Program-made: the position numbers and the translations under genes
DNA from: Fistulifera solaris
Taxonomy: Eukaryota > Bacillariophyta > Bacillariophyceae > Naviculales > Stauroneidaceae
Direction of reading: 5' to 3'
NCBI GenBank assembly: GCA_030295235.1
Contig: AP026129.1
Span: forward strand, 868,001-932,000
Length of the DNA stretch: 64,000 bases
The notes under the pieces: generated by a model
Databases searched by the model: none
Told to the model about the DNA's origin: nothing
The model's input: the letters and a program-made list of their open reading frames with translations, nothing else
Shown here: piece by piece, positions 1 through 10,563 of the stretch
How the letters are laid out: every line of letters begins with the position of its first letter
Position numbering within the stretch: the stretch's first letter is position 1

Positions 1-893
1 CAAGCCACAGAAACAAGGGACAAGTCGTCCGAATCGTATTTGTGGACATTCGTTTATTCGTGTATTCAAGCAACAGTAGTAAAAAAATTAAACTGCAGAC
101 CATGCTGTGAAATTGAGACTGGATTTTAGTATAACAGACTACAAATAAATTCCAAGTACTGTACAAAAGTCCTAATCCCAACGCCCAATTGATCCGAGAC
201 CCGAGACCCGAGATCCAAGATCTTTGTTTCTCCGTTCTCCGTTCTCCGCCCCCGCCCTCCGCCTCCCGCCTCCTATCCCCGATTGTCGATTGTACTCGAG
301 TAAAAGAGTTTCGTATCGGGGCACTGTACAAGTACTTGTATTGTTGCTTAAGAACCATCAAACCTCAAAAAACAAACTAGTACGAACTCGTTAAAATCGG
401 TGGTCGCAGTGGAAGTTAACGTGGGACCGGTAGTCTCTCAACGACGTAGACTGACTTTATCGTAAGTTATGTCATTTACCTCGTAATCTCTTAAGTCGTA
501 CCTTGCTAAGTTGTAAGTTTTCGTGGACGATGTCAAACCGTCAACAAACCTAACCTCTAACCTATAACCGAAAGGAAGAACAAGAGTCAGTTTTGCACTT
601 GGACTTTCGACTTCGACGTGCGGTTCCTACAGCCAACAGTCAACAGTACTAGATCTTCGGACAAATATCATTATCGTGTAACGTGTATCGTGCCTATGAA
701 CGTCTAACATTATAGCGGTCTACTTGTCCGTTGCTATGCGTCTCAAGTCTCAAGTCTCAACGCCAGCGCAATACCGTACAAGTACAAGCCATTTATACTC
801 CGCAAAAGTTATCGCCTGACCTCCCGAATGCCGATGGGCTGCTACTTGTAAAATTTCGATCAGATAATCCGCATTTTTAGGACAGAAAGGACA
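1..893. other. Left-edge intergenic region
   Basis: I see no supportable gene here. The only notable structure is short direct repetition: ACCCGAG units around 196-215, CCGTTCTC/CCGCC units around 234-272, and repeated GTCTCAA around 740-765. The rest is the 5' flank of the HMG-box gene. Confidence 0.6.
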
Positions 894-1917
894 ATGGAGA
901 AGCAAAAATCCGACAAAGCACGAACAAAGACCGGCCCTAAGCGCCCCATGAGCGCCTACAATTTCTTTTCAAAGAAGAAAAGACCAAATGGCTCAACGAA
1001 AACAAAAAAGGGGTAATGGACGACGGGCAGTCCGGAAGCCGATTCAAAGGTGCGTGCGGACGAGTTGCCGAACGCGTTTGGCTGCTCGCATGCGACTAAC
1101 TATTTCGGTTGTTACAGCTATGACAAATGCTGTCAGTAGTAAATGGAAGACATTATCGGAGGAGGAGAAAGCTCCGTTCGTGAAAATGGCCGAAGAAGCG
1201 ATGAAGGAGTACAGAAAGATAAAATCAGCATTCAGCGAGAAGACCCTCGAAGATGCAAAACTTTTGCAATCGACAAGAAAGAGGAAAGCAGAAGCTCAAC
1301 CTGGCAGCCTAGACACAGAAATTCAGCAAAGCCAAAACGCCCAACCGCAGCAAAGGTCCACGTTCTCGGCATCTCAGCACGCCACTTCCCCGTCATTGCC
1401 GCTGGGAATTTCCTCGCTGGGCCTAAACCCGGGTCTGCTACCACAGATTGAGCGTCCAGAGAGCGCCCTGCAGTTTCTTCCGTTTTTCTCCACAACGAAT
1501 CCCCAACAAAGCGATCTATTTTCTAGATTGCGGTTTAGCAACCCGCAAAGTGTAGCCATGCCTCCATTTCTTCCCGTCCCTAGCAACCATCAGCCATCTG
1601 TTGCTCCAACAATGTTACAGGTCCCAGCCAATTCTAGCCAGGCAGCCCTACTGTTACAGCTTAATGCTCTGGAACAACAAACATACAGAAGACAGCTGGT
1701 CGATAACATGCAGCTTTTACAAAATCGTCAAGAACTTGAACTTGCTAATCGATTGAGAGAGAGTAACATGTTGAGACAGCTGCTCGCAAACCGTCCTGCT
1801 GACGCGGAGCTGCTTCCTAGTGGAAGCGCCGTGAGCGTTTTGGAAGAAATCTTGAGAAATAACGCGACCAATTTGCCCAATAACTCTGATATTCCACGAA
1901 ATAGTCGACAACCCTGA
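894..1917 (+). CDS. HMG-box DNA-binding protein (one intron, one frame break)
   Basis: This is a single-HMG-box chromatin or transcription protein of about 318 residues. Exon 1 (894-1049) opens with a basic leader and the hallmark KRPMSAYNFF. The intron at 1050-1117 has GTGCGT at its start, a CTAAC branch-like site and TACAG at its end. Exon 2 (1118-1917) continues with SSKWKTLSEEEKAPF and EEAMKEYRKIKS, the second half of the box. The remainder is low-complexity, rich in Gln, Pro, Asn and Leu, with a probable coiled segment near the C-terminus. The T-run at 966-969 is one base short: adding one T gives FFFKEEKTKW, the expected HMG sequence, and makes both exons whole codons. The likely role is DNA bending in the nucleus, with targets unknown. 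Confidence 0.85.
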
Positions 1918-1974
1918 TATTGTTGAAATAATGGATCCGCATGGGAACAATGATAAGGATAGATATCCATCATA

Positions 1975-2804
1975 TTAGATTTCAAAGAATGTCGACGTAT
2001 CCTCCTCTTCAGTAGAAGTTTTCCCATCCGCGTCTTCTTCGTCATCGGCCAGGCCTCTAGCACCAGCTGCGGCCAATTGGGCAGCGGCATGCAATGCCTC
2101 TTGTGCCGTGGTCACACCCAAGGGATTGTGCACGAGGGCGGCTGAAGCATTCGATTTACCGAACGATTCTGCCGCAGCTACCGCCGCTTCAATCGCTGCT
2201 GGGTCCAGATGCACGGTTGGGTCTTCTTCCTGCTTCATATTTTCCAGCATTTTCTTGTTTTCTCGTCGATACCTCATGCGGCGCCATATATTCTTCCGTA
2301 GCAACCAGTCGTGCCCTTCACGGCCCTTGATATACTTTTGATTGTACTGCCAACGAGGACGAACGCGAATGAGACAATAATAGCTGCACACCGTTACGCA
2401 ACGCACACAGATAACTTGAAATTACCACAAATTCTTCTCCGTCTTTCAATTCCATCCATACTCGATAAGAACGTGTCGCTTCCACAGCTGGTCCATCCAT
2501 TTCACTGGCCACCTGCTCATCGGATTGAGGGTAAGTAGAGACTCGGTGTCTTTTTTTTAGAAGGATTTCGTTTTGCACGAGCTTGTTTCAAGACGGTATG
2601 ATCCCGTATGTTATTTCTACGTGCGATCATGATGCGTCTCATGAGCCGCTCCTCGTCTTCTTCTTGGCCCTTTACAAATTCGCGGCACGCGTATCGCAAG
2701 CGCTGTCCAATTTCAAGCTGCTCCCACTTAATGAACGTTGGAGACTGTCGGATGACATGTTCATCAAAATCGGTGGGCCGAGGGCCCATTCTTGGACCGG
2801 GCAT
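1975..2804 (-). CDS. Conserved hypothetical protein, Arg-rich
   Basis: I do not recognise a named family. The protein is about 249 residues and starts [10 protein letters not shown] at 2804. It contains a strongly basic helix-like block ([12 protein letters not shown]), a middle EATRSYRVW segment, [23 protein letters not shown], and an Ala-rich then acidic C-terminus. The intron at 2425-2347 (minus strand) has GTAATT and GGCAG ends and joins EEFV to YNQKYIKG in phase 0. The T8 run at 2551-2558 holds one base too many: dropping one joins the SKK segment to the downstream frame and makes the two exons exactly 250 codons. The dense charged motifs suggest a nucleic-acid or ribonucleoprotein partner, but that is inference only. 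Confidence 0.7.
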
Positions 2805-3368
2805 GTTTTCAATATACAAGCTCGTGCTAATGTTCGTAAAATAGCTGAGCCAAAGAACCTGCCGTGGATTAAGAGAACGAAAAACGAAGTCAGACGTGGA
2901 ACATGGTGCTGAATTGAGTAACAGCGATAAGGCTTGCAATGTGTGACGAACAGCGCCCTTTTCTCATTACTGTAATTCGATTTATTTTCAAATTTTAAAA
3001 TCGTCAAAAGGTTATCAGTTTGGTTATTAGTCTTACCTCTTATTAGGTTCTTAGTCAATGGGTTTCAGTTTGAGCTTTGCACTGTTTGCAGTTGCGATGT
3101 GGTCACTGGTCACTGCAAATTCGCCGTGCTGCTCTTCTTCCGGGTTACGCTCAACAATCGAAATCGAAAAGAATCCCTGTGCCTGTCGCAGCAGCAATCA
3201 CCAGTACTACGTAGTAATAGAAAAGGTCCTCAGCCTCAGGGCTTTTTCAAGACTCCTCTATTGCATGTTGTTCGTCCTTCGTATTAGGTATCTCAACGTA
3301 ATTGTCAAGTGTAACTTATTAATTAGTAAATCAAAATGAAAATGTACCTATTTCATTTATCTTGTATT
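2805..3368. other. Intergenic region between two minus-strand loci
   Basis: This is AT-rich sequence upstream of the 2804 start. A 93-codon plus-strand frame at 3058-3339 begins with a hydrophobic stretch, but it has no recognisable domain and its composition matches the surrounding non-coding DNA, so I do not call it a gene. Confidence 0.5.
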
Positions 3369-4400
3369 TCAAAACCCGCAATCATCAATGAATTCATGCA
3401 ATTCATGATCAATACCGGATCGGGTGTTGCACTGCATGCCGATATCTAAGCTGATAATGTGATGAAGCCATACGTGAGGTAGGTACAATACTTGACCCGC
3501 TTTCAACACAACCTCGTGACTCTGCGCCTGCAGATACTCCGGATACTCTTCTACATTGGGATCGCCCCAGTCAATTGTAGAATGATGAGCCAATGGATGG
3601 TCTGAAAATACCAATGTGGATCTTTTGGGGAAGTAAGCCTCGACTTAGCTTTTCGCAGCCAATTTGCAAATGTCATTCAAACAAGCTTTGTTGGTCGATG
3701 CGTTTCATTGGCCTCTTGGATTGATTGAAGCTTCGAAGACTTCAGGTGACGGGGTGGTGCGTGACAAAGAAAGTTGTTGGTCAAGCTGAGTTCGGTTTGA
3801 TGCGGTACATCACCCAACAAGCGATTCATGTGACGAGGAATGCTCCATCGTGCGACTGTTTTAAAAACAGCCGGATCATTTTCGACGATGAAAGGGAGAC
3901 GGGCGTCTCGGTACGCGATGGCCTTGCTACAATCACCCTGCTAATCAAAAATGCAGAGAGAATTGTGATTTAAAAACACTTGATTTCCCTCTTTATCAAC
4001 GAAAGATGGCGGATCGATATCGTTTGCTGGGGATTTATATAATATTACAGTAGTTTCCCAAGTGAACGAATAGCCAGGTGGTGGATTATCAGGACAGTTT
4101 TAAACATTGTAATTTGCACCGTCGTATGCTTTGAAATCTCTCTTTAACTTCCATATGTCTTTTAGTTCCTCTTCAAGGTTCAAGAGTCTTCGAGATACTC
4201 ATTGACATCTTTTCGCAAATGCGCGTAGGTGTTTGACAAATCACCGACATGCTCGGAAGCATCCGGTATCTTGTAAATTGGGTTCCATGGCAGTGTGTCA
4301 TCATCCAGGTGATCATTCGGAGAAGGGGACTTGTGCGCGATTGCAAAGTGCGAAGACCCTTGTAGAGTCCGAGTCCAGCTACCAAGAACAATATCCGGCT
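3369..4400 (-). pseudogene. Broken copy of the JmjC/cupin_8 membrane protein gene
   Basis: This locus is collinear with the gene at 12873-14362 but cannot make the protein. Reading the minus strand in order, I find matches to the parent's luminal stem (LPWNPIYKIPDASE), to NCPDNPPPGYSFTWET, to PPSFVDKEGNQV, to YRDARLPFIVENDP and MNRLLGDVPHQTE, and to the C-terminus (HHSTIDWGDPNVEE, NTRSGIDHELHEF). Several in-frame stops and frame changes separate them. The part of the parent holding the first metal ligands (HFD) is missing, an internal loss of about 130 residues, while the distal LHHI histidine region remains. The 246-bp open frame at 3369-3614 is only the preserved 3' end. It lies 8-9 kb from the parent in the same orientation, consistent with a local duplication that decayed. 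Confidence 0.85.
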
Positions 4401-4996
4401 CGATCCTGACTTATTGCGCTATTTGATGACTTTAATGAATCGCGTCCTGCGTCTCCTCTTATCGTTATCGTAGACGCCCTCTGAAGAGTCGCTAGTTTCA
4501 TATTTCGCGCCAACAAGTCGTTGCATGGTGAGCTGGTTTAATGTGCTGGCGATCTAGTTATTGGATGTACCGTGATTGTGGCGATTTCAAGCGATCTCAA
4601 TTATCCGCTGAGATGAAGTGTTCGTGTGTTGTTCCAGTTGTGTGAGGAATGAGATTGCCGATGCCGAAAATCGGATGACACCACTGTCCACGTCACAACG
4701 GCCCTAAGTAACCCCAATAGTCCTTAATTTCAAACTATAAAGCTTGATTACTTAGAGCGTTAAGGGTATGACAGATAGGCAAAAGCCTCTAAATATGTTT
4801 TTGGCTTCTATGACCACAATCCAACGGATATCGCTTCGAGCCGTTGTTCATTAGATCGGACTTTTCGATTTTGACGATCGTATCTTCCCACCGGAAACGT
4901 TCACTTTTTTAATCGATTTCCAATTTCCAACTGGATACCGATTTCACTTTATAGATCATAAAAATAGACCAGATCAACCTACATTCAACGTTTGCT
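4401..4996. other. Intergenic region
   Basis: I see no gene. This is the 5' side of the decayed cupin locus followed by the upstream region of the membrane protein gene at 4997. Confidence 0.5.
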
Positions 4997-5839
4997 ATGA
5001 CTGAATCAACGAAAGATTGGAAGAAGATCCTCAGCAGCCCATGGCCTCTCATCGGAACTTGGTGGGTCGCCGGCATCCTCTCCATCCTCATTCCGTTCTT
5101 TGTTTGGAGGAGTGAGAAGCAAGCCTTCTACTCCACTTATGGACAGGCGATCGAGTATGAAAACGAACAACGTGCATATCAAGAGGCCCAAAATGCAAAT
5201 CAGCAGAACCAGAACGACGATTATCAAGAGATGCAGAGTTGGAACTGCGGCTGGTGGCAGTTCCGATGCCGCAACAACCGTTACACTTACATGAAGGCCT
5301 ACGGTGATAATGGCAACGGTGAACGCATGGGTGTCTACACTCCTAGCTGGTACAATTACTTGGGCGGCAAGTATGATGATATTGCGAGTCGTGACCGTGA
5401 AGCCCTGGGGATGGATTCGTCGGTTGAAAACTCCGAAGCCCTCCGCTTTGTCTACACGTGGTCAGTTCTCCTTTTCGTGGCAATTTTGGGTTACGGAAGT
5501 TACGTCTTTTACAAACGCCAACCTCTTTTGACGTTGAATGTTATGATGGGTCTGGTTTGGCAGTACGCATTGCTTGTAATGATTTTAATGCCTCAAGGTA
5601 TTATCAGTACCGAAGAAAGAGACTTGGAGCGCAATGTCTACGGATGGTACGGACAGATGGGCGTTCTTATGGTCTACTTCAGCTCAGCACAGTTGGTCTT
5701 CTGCCCCTGTATGGTATTGATGACCTGGATCAAGTGCATGCTTGAAAAACGACTTGGAGAAGTCAAGAAAGACGAAGAAGACGATTCCATGAACTACCAC
5801 CCTGCTGTCGACAAACCTTACGTTGGAGTTAGTCCGTAA
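4997..5839 (+). CDS. Four-pass membrane protein of unknown function
   Basis: This is an intact, intronless 280-residue frame. The first hydrophobic segment is at about residues 14-37 (WPLIGTWWVAGILSI). A long polar loop follows, rich in Gln, Asn and Tyr and containing a short Cys/Trp cluster (NCGWWQFRC). Three further hydrophobic segments lie at about 150-172, 178-200 and 218-245, and the tail is acidic and presumably cytosolic. There is no signal peptide cleavage motif. I do not recognise the family. The NQ-rich extramembrane loop with paired cysteines and aromatic residues could be a secreted-face interaction surface. Codon use and length argue that the gene is real. Confidence 0.75.
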   Translation: MTESTKDWKKILSSPWPLIGTWWVAGILSILIPFFVWRSEKQAFYSTYGQAIEYENEQRAYQEAQNANQQNQNDDYQEMQSWNCGWWQFRCRNNRYTYMKAYGDNGNGERMGVYTPSWYNYLGGKYDDIASRDREALGMDSSVENSEALRFVYTWSVLLFVAILGYGSYVFYKRQPLLTLNVMMGLVWQYALLVMILMPQGIISTEERDLERNVYGWYGQMGVLMVYFSSAQLVFCPCMVLMTWIKCMLEKRLGEVKKDEEDDSMNYHPAVDKPYVGVSP

Positions 5840-6035
5840 GAAGGGCAATCAATGTTTGTGAATTCAACCATTGAATGCAGTTGTAGTAAAACTGGTATTT
5901 GATAAGTCCTGAATGAATGTATTTTTTAAATGAACCAACATGTTTCGTAAACATCAATTTGCATAAAGCTTTATGATGTCGATTCTCGGATCACTATTTC
6001 CTAAAACTAACTGATAAAAGTACGAGAACAATTTC

Positions 6036-7911
6036 TCACTTCCTAGCTTCATCTTTTCGGCTCATTGTCTCTAACATGGCCGCAAAGGCTGCTTCTTCGT
6101 ACAGTTTCGCCGCATCTTTCTGCTGGCCCTCGGGTTCTGGAATACCCATCCAGACTTGGCCAAGCTGCTTAACGGCAGCGGATCTCTGCTTTCTCGTTTC
6201 GGCGTCCACACTTTTATCGAAAAAGACCATTTTGCATGTTTCATGCAGCGTCGCCGTAATGTCCACAACCGTGGTTGTCCACAGAATGCGTAACATGATA
6301 GCATGCGCTTGCTCTTGCAAGGACTTGGCGATTTCCTCCTTTTCCTCATCCGTCTGGGCTGATTGCATCTTTCTCTCAGCTTCCATTTTCATGTGCATCA
6401 TATCAAATCCAGCGCGAAGCTTTTCCAAATCAGTATCCTGGGCAGCCTTTCGCTTCTCAAATGCTGCATTCTGACGGGCAGCCCATTCGCTAAGTTTGGG
6501 CAGTCCATATCCATTCTCGATAGATCCTTCATTCATGGTACCGGCCAAGTTGTAAATCTATACAGAATTTAAAACGTTCCATGAGACAAGAACTCTTGAG
6601 AATATCCAACATTTGCGTCATCTACTATACCTTTCCGATCGTGGTGACAAGCTGATAACCATAGCTTGTTTTCGACAACTCAATGGCCTCATTCTTCCAT
6701 TCGTCTTCAATGACTTCAGTACTGCCTCCGACTTTGCGACTCTCTACCCACTTTTCTACACGAGTAGCGAGCTTGAGAGCCAGACGAACCACACGACGCT
6801 TTTGTAATTTCCGAGCTGTTGTGATGCTAATTTTGTGTGTGTCACCCACGGACGCCGACGTCGCTGTTGCGAACCGTCCAGTGAAATCATGAAATTTGTC
6901 AGAACCAAATAAAAACGCGTACAAAAGAGCAGGATCCATGTTGGACGCATCAGCGCCGGCCAGATCGGTTTTGTCGGCGCTCAGTCCTTGTTTGCCCACC
7001 TTGTCGTACCGTTCTCTCAATGTTTCGTCGCTGAGAACTTGATAGGCTTCGGCGACTTCTTTGAACTTGTCCGCTGCCTCCTTATCATCTGTTCCGACTT
7101 TATCGGGATGGTATTTTCGGGCCAGCAGGTAGTATTGCCGTTTGATGGCTGATGGCGTGGCGTCGACGGGCACCTCGAGAGCATCATAATAACTCATGTC
7201 TTTCACTTGACCTTCGTTCTTTCCTTCACGAATACTGGCATCGAGTTCTTTCTGAAACATTTCCAAGATATCACTATCATCGTCAGGGACGCCTTTCAAT
7301 GTAGAGGCTTCTTCGGCGGGAAGATCTGTCAAAACCCACTTTCCTTCGTGTTCATTCCACCATTTCCCTTGACGAGGCGCCACGATACTTTCTGGAGTGG
7401 CAATAATACCCCGAGCGACCTGCGAAACTGCTGACACCGCTCCTATTGAATTTTGAAAACGTCAGCGAATACTGGAACTAGAATCATAAGCGGCAATAAA
7501 GAAACGTACCTCCAAGCGCCATGGCCGCAGCTCCCACAGCGCCAACTAGGGCACCTCCTGTCACGCCAATTATTCCTCCTAGCAGCCGCAATTTTCACCG
7601 GTACATCGTTTTATAGTCATAGCCGTTTTCAATACCAGGTGGCGTTAGTGGACCGACAAAACGAGCGCAATACTTTTTGGAACGTCTCTCCACTTACCTA
7701 ACAAGCCTCCCTGACGTAAACCGACCGCAAGTCCCATGGTGGGAGCTAGCACTGCGATACCGGCTGCGCCGACGGCGCCTGTCACGATATTCGACGCGCC
7801 AGAGACGACGCCTTCTTTCAAGCCTTTCGGTTGTCGTGCTTGCAAGATGGCCGCGAGTTGCTCGGCGGCCTGCTCGCGCTCGCGTTTGAGTTCTTCGGGA
7901 CTTTTGTTCAT
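6036..7911 (-). CDS. DnaJ-domain (DnaJ-X type) J-protein, four exons
   Basis: This Hsp70 co-chaperone has about 538 residues. Exons on the minus strand are 7911-7698, 7578-7510 (a 69-nt micro-exon), 7442-6631 and 6557-6036. All junctions are GT-AG and keep frame. The N-terminus is a Gly/Ala-rich hydrophobic stretch (VTGAVGAAGIAVLAP and GGALVGAVGAAAMALGG) that spans the micro-exon and could be membrane-inserting. The J-domain follows (YYDALEVPVDATPSAIKRQY) with the catalytic HPD in KYHPDKVG. The region after it resembles the DnaJ-X domain found in plant and fungal J-proteins (MDPALLYAFLFGSDKFHDFTG, then a helical C-terminal part). It would stimulate Hsp70 ATP hydrolysis. Location is uncertain, but the hydrophobic N-terminus hints at a membrane. 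Confidence 0.9.
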
Positions 7912-8589
7912 GATTGTCGTTCGTACTGATAAAAAACCAATGTGTTAGTCTTTTGTGCTTATTATTGCGAATCCTTTCTATGAAGGAGTCGGACGAAATT
8001 ATTTCGCGCGTTACAATTTTGAGGCATTATCTTCTGGCCTTAGCGCAATTTCCTCTGTTTTTGGGTTCGGGTTGGTGGACTTGACTATCTCGCGCGTAAT
8101 TATGTTGTAGAAGTGACAAATCACATGACTCAGATACAATGCAGTCCCGGAAACCGCTGTACATTTTAATTTTCTGTCAACTTGACAATCACCTTTGCCG
8201 AAAGCTAATCTTTTTTTAGAGAAGAAGAGGCTATTTCTGTTGGTGCTGTCATGATACCTGGTAACTGACTTCGTGGGAAGATGGGATGTGCCCTATAAAT
8301 CTAGCCTGTACCGTTTAGTGTTCACTTCATGTCGCATGACTCACGTTTCACAAATACATGATAACGATAGCGCAGCTACTAGAGTCCCCCCGTATTATTC
8401 ATGAAACCCAAAGAACGGGACGAGGATCGAAAATTCTGATTTATAAATGAATTTGCTCATTTATAACACAGCAAACGAAGATGAGATCCTTGAATACGGA
8501 GCTGAGCGGAAAGCTGAAGCAATCCAAACGCAACATCGATTCTTCAGCGCGAGTTCTATCAATCGAAATCTCCGTATACATTTTCTGTT
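7912..8589. other. Intergenic region between two minus-strand genes
   Basis: No gene is supported. A TACCTGGTA palindrome lies at about 8255-8263, roughly 345 bp upstream of the DnaJ start. The rest is unremarkable. Confidence 0.5.
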
Positions 8590-9256
8590 TCAAGTTGATA
8601 GCTCTACGATCTCCTTCACGCTATGATTGTAAGATAAACATTGATGGCTTACTACACATTTCATAAGCAACCTGCAATCGCGAATAAAGCGCCAAATTCG
8701 TGACAATTCGTTCAAGCCTTCACCTTTTTTCTTTTGAGGCAGCGAAGATTGGGGCTCTTCATGTCGTTCTCGAAACACTTTTCCTCGTTTGCGCTCGCTC
8801 TTCTCTTTCGTTAGGTCTTCCATCATTTCTTGCACTCCCCGCACCCGAATTTCTTCCTCTTCACTGAGTGCAACCCCATCTTTGACTTTTTGGGCCAGTT
8901 CCTCCGGTAAAACATCGTATCCCCTTTCTTTTCCTTCCTCATATGAGATGAATTCGTCTTGTTCGACAAAGGAATACAGCGTTTCGACGTCGTCATGTCC
9001 GTAGTGATATACCAAGTGTGCTAAATTGGCGAGCTTCTTTTTTCTTTTTAGCGTCCCCGAACAGATTGTACCAGTAAATGTCACGTACTGGTTTGGGAGG
9101 TACATCAAAGGGGTTAACAATTAGTATCGGTACAATTTCGTCTTCATCGAATTCACTGGGGCAAAAGCCAATTACCCCAAACATGTCTTTCACGTTGTCG
9201 GGTAGTTCGCTCAGTGTCTTTTCTCGTTCCTTTTCGAACCTATCTTGCTCCGTCAT
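8590..9256 (-). CDS. Conserved hypothetical protein, Glu/Lys-rich
   Basis: This is a protein of about 221 residues that I cannot assign. Visible blocks are VKDMFGVIGFCPSEFD, VPPKPVRDIYWYNLFGDAKKKK, LVYHYGHDDVETLYSFVEQ and a long charged helix (LSEEEEIRVRGVQEMMEDL) with a basic C-terminus. The T6 run at 9038-9043 has one base too many. With one fewer, the protein reads through AKKKKLANLAHLVYHYG and the locus is 222 whole codons. The exact C-terminus after about residue 195 is less certain because conservation signals fade. It is likely soluble and non-secreted. Confidence 0.65.
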
Positions 9257-9662
9257 AATGACCGTTATTGTGTAGATGGAATATACTTCTCGTCAAATGA
9301 GAAACAGCAGCAACGATTGTTGTTGGTTGTGAAAAAAGCTTTGTTGGATATCAATGTTACCGCATGAAACAAAACATGCAGAGCGCGAGGCTATCATTTT
9401 CTGTTTTTGCCATCTGCGCCTGCGCGGTATCATCATGGTATCTTCTTCCGCGTAGATAGTTAGTACCAGTGTGAGGTGCACGGCCCTAAACAAAGAGTCA
9501 GTTGTCACGCGGTGCGCCTGCACGCAACTTAGCGCCCGCAGCAAGAAACCCGCTTCGATGGACCTATCTCCGTTCATCGCAATATTCCGATGACAATAAA
9601 CCCAGCCATTCTGCAATATATCTTAAAAGATCAAACGTTTTCCTTCTCCAGTAACGAGGATT
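9257..9662. other. Divergent intergenic region
   Basis: This 406-bp stretch lies between the divergent starts at 9256 and 9663 and probably holds both promoters. I see no gene in it. Confidence 0.5.
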
Positions 9663-10064
9663 ATGTTCAATCTCGTCAGATCGCTCACGACAGCCGCTTT
9701 CGTGACTCTGAGCAGTCATCCTTCCAACTCCTACTATTCAACGTCGCGTCTTTTTCGAACTACCACCATCATGCCCGCTCTTCCCGACAAAATTACCGTT
9801 CTCGAATATGCTTACGTCCCGGATGTTTTAGAAAAGCGTGGTCCCTTTCGTGCCGAGCATTTGGAATTAGCACAGTCGCTGATTGCGCAAGATCGCTGTC
9901 TCGCCGGTGGGCCGTTCACGGACGGCGGTAATCCACTCGGTGCTTACTTCTGGTTCACCTCGGACGAAGCAGCGCGAGAATTTGTTGCCAAGGATCCGTA
10001 CGTGACCAATGGAATTGTGACGGGACACAAAATCTACGAATGGAGTGTCGTCGTGCAAAAGTAA
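9663..10064 (+). CDS. YciI-like (YCII family) protein with organelle-type leader
   Basis: The 133-residue protein has an N-terminal leader of about 36 residues rich in Ser, Thr, Arg and Leu and lacking acidic residues, typical of a mitochondrial presequence. A compact YCII domain follows: YAYVPDVLEKRGPFRAEHL, then LAGGPFTDGG and the final EWSVVVQK strand. The dimeric alpha-beta barrel fold of this family is small and the function is unknown in most members; some are dehydratase- or dehalogenase-like. A second in-frame Met (MPALPD) sits just before the domain and could give a cytosolic form. Confidence 0.85.
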   Translation: MFNLVRSLTTAAFVTLSSHPSNSYYSTSRLFRTTTIMPALPDKITVLEYAYVPDVLEKRGPFRAEHLELAQSLIAQDRCLAGGPFTDGGNPLGAYFWFTSDEAAREFVAKDPYVTNGIVTGHKIYEWSVVVQK

Positions 10065-10563
10065 ATGTCGAAGAAAGTTGGGAGATGTTTGTTCCCGATG
10101 ATGATTCGCACTTTAACTAATGAAGATTTGTTGATAAAAATCGAACAGCAGCAGCAGCTAAAACGTTTGTGTTAACAAATGAAAATGAAATTCTCTATTT
10201 GCTTTTTTACAAGAAGGTAAAACACCTTGGCTTTCAAGTAGTCTAGATTTCAGAAGTAAATCGTTAAGTGATGCATTGCAAATAAAGTTTACGAGGCATT
10301 TTTGCAATTTAGTGTTGTTCTGTATCGGCTTTTGGATCTGAACCGACTGACTTTGACGCAAGAAGCTCCAAAAGCGAACTTCATATTTTTCCCCTGACTG
10401 AAGTTCAGTCGTGGAAAAAGGTGACCTAAACCCTTTTTTTAAACATGTCCTTGGTACCGGTGCGGTACCATACTCTAGTATAGAGATTTTAACGAGACAA
10501 AAATGAAGAAAGAATGATGCCATTTTTTGCATTTGTGCTGTTTCGCTTGCGTGAGCAATTAGA
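10065..10563. other. Intergenic region with GGTACC cluster
   Basis: No gene is supported. GGTACC occurs twice at about 10453-10469, roughly 100 bp upstream of the 10564 start, matching the promoter palindrome pattern seen across the window. Confidence 0.5.

Noticed and set aside
1-893. 63-codon frame at 189-380
   Set aside because: It is Pro/Ser-rich from simple direct repeats, not a gene.
3058-3339. 93-codon frame with hydrophobic start
   Set aside because: No domain, no conserved motif and no clear promoter. It lies in AT-rich DNA between two loci and looks like chance.
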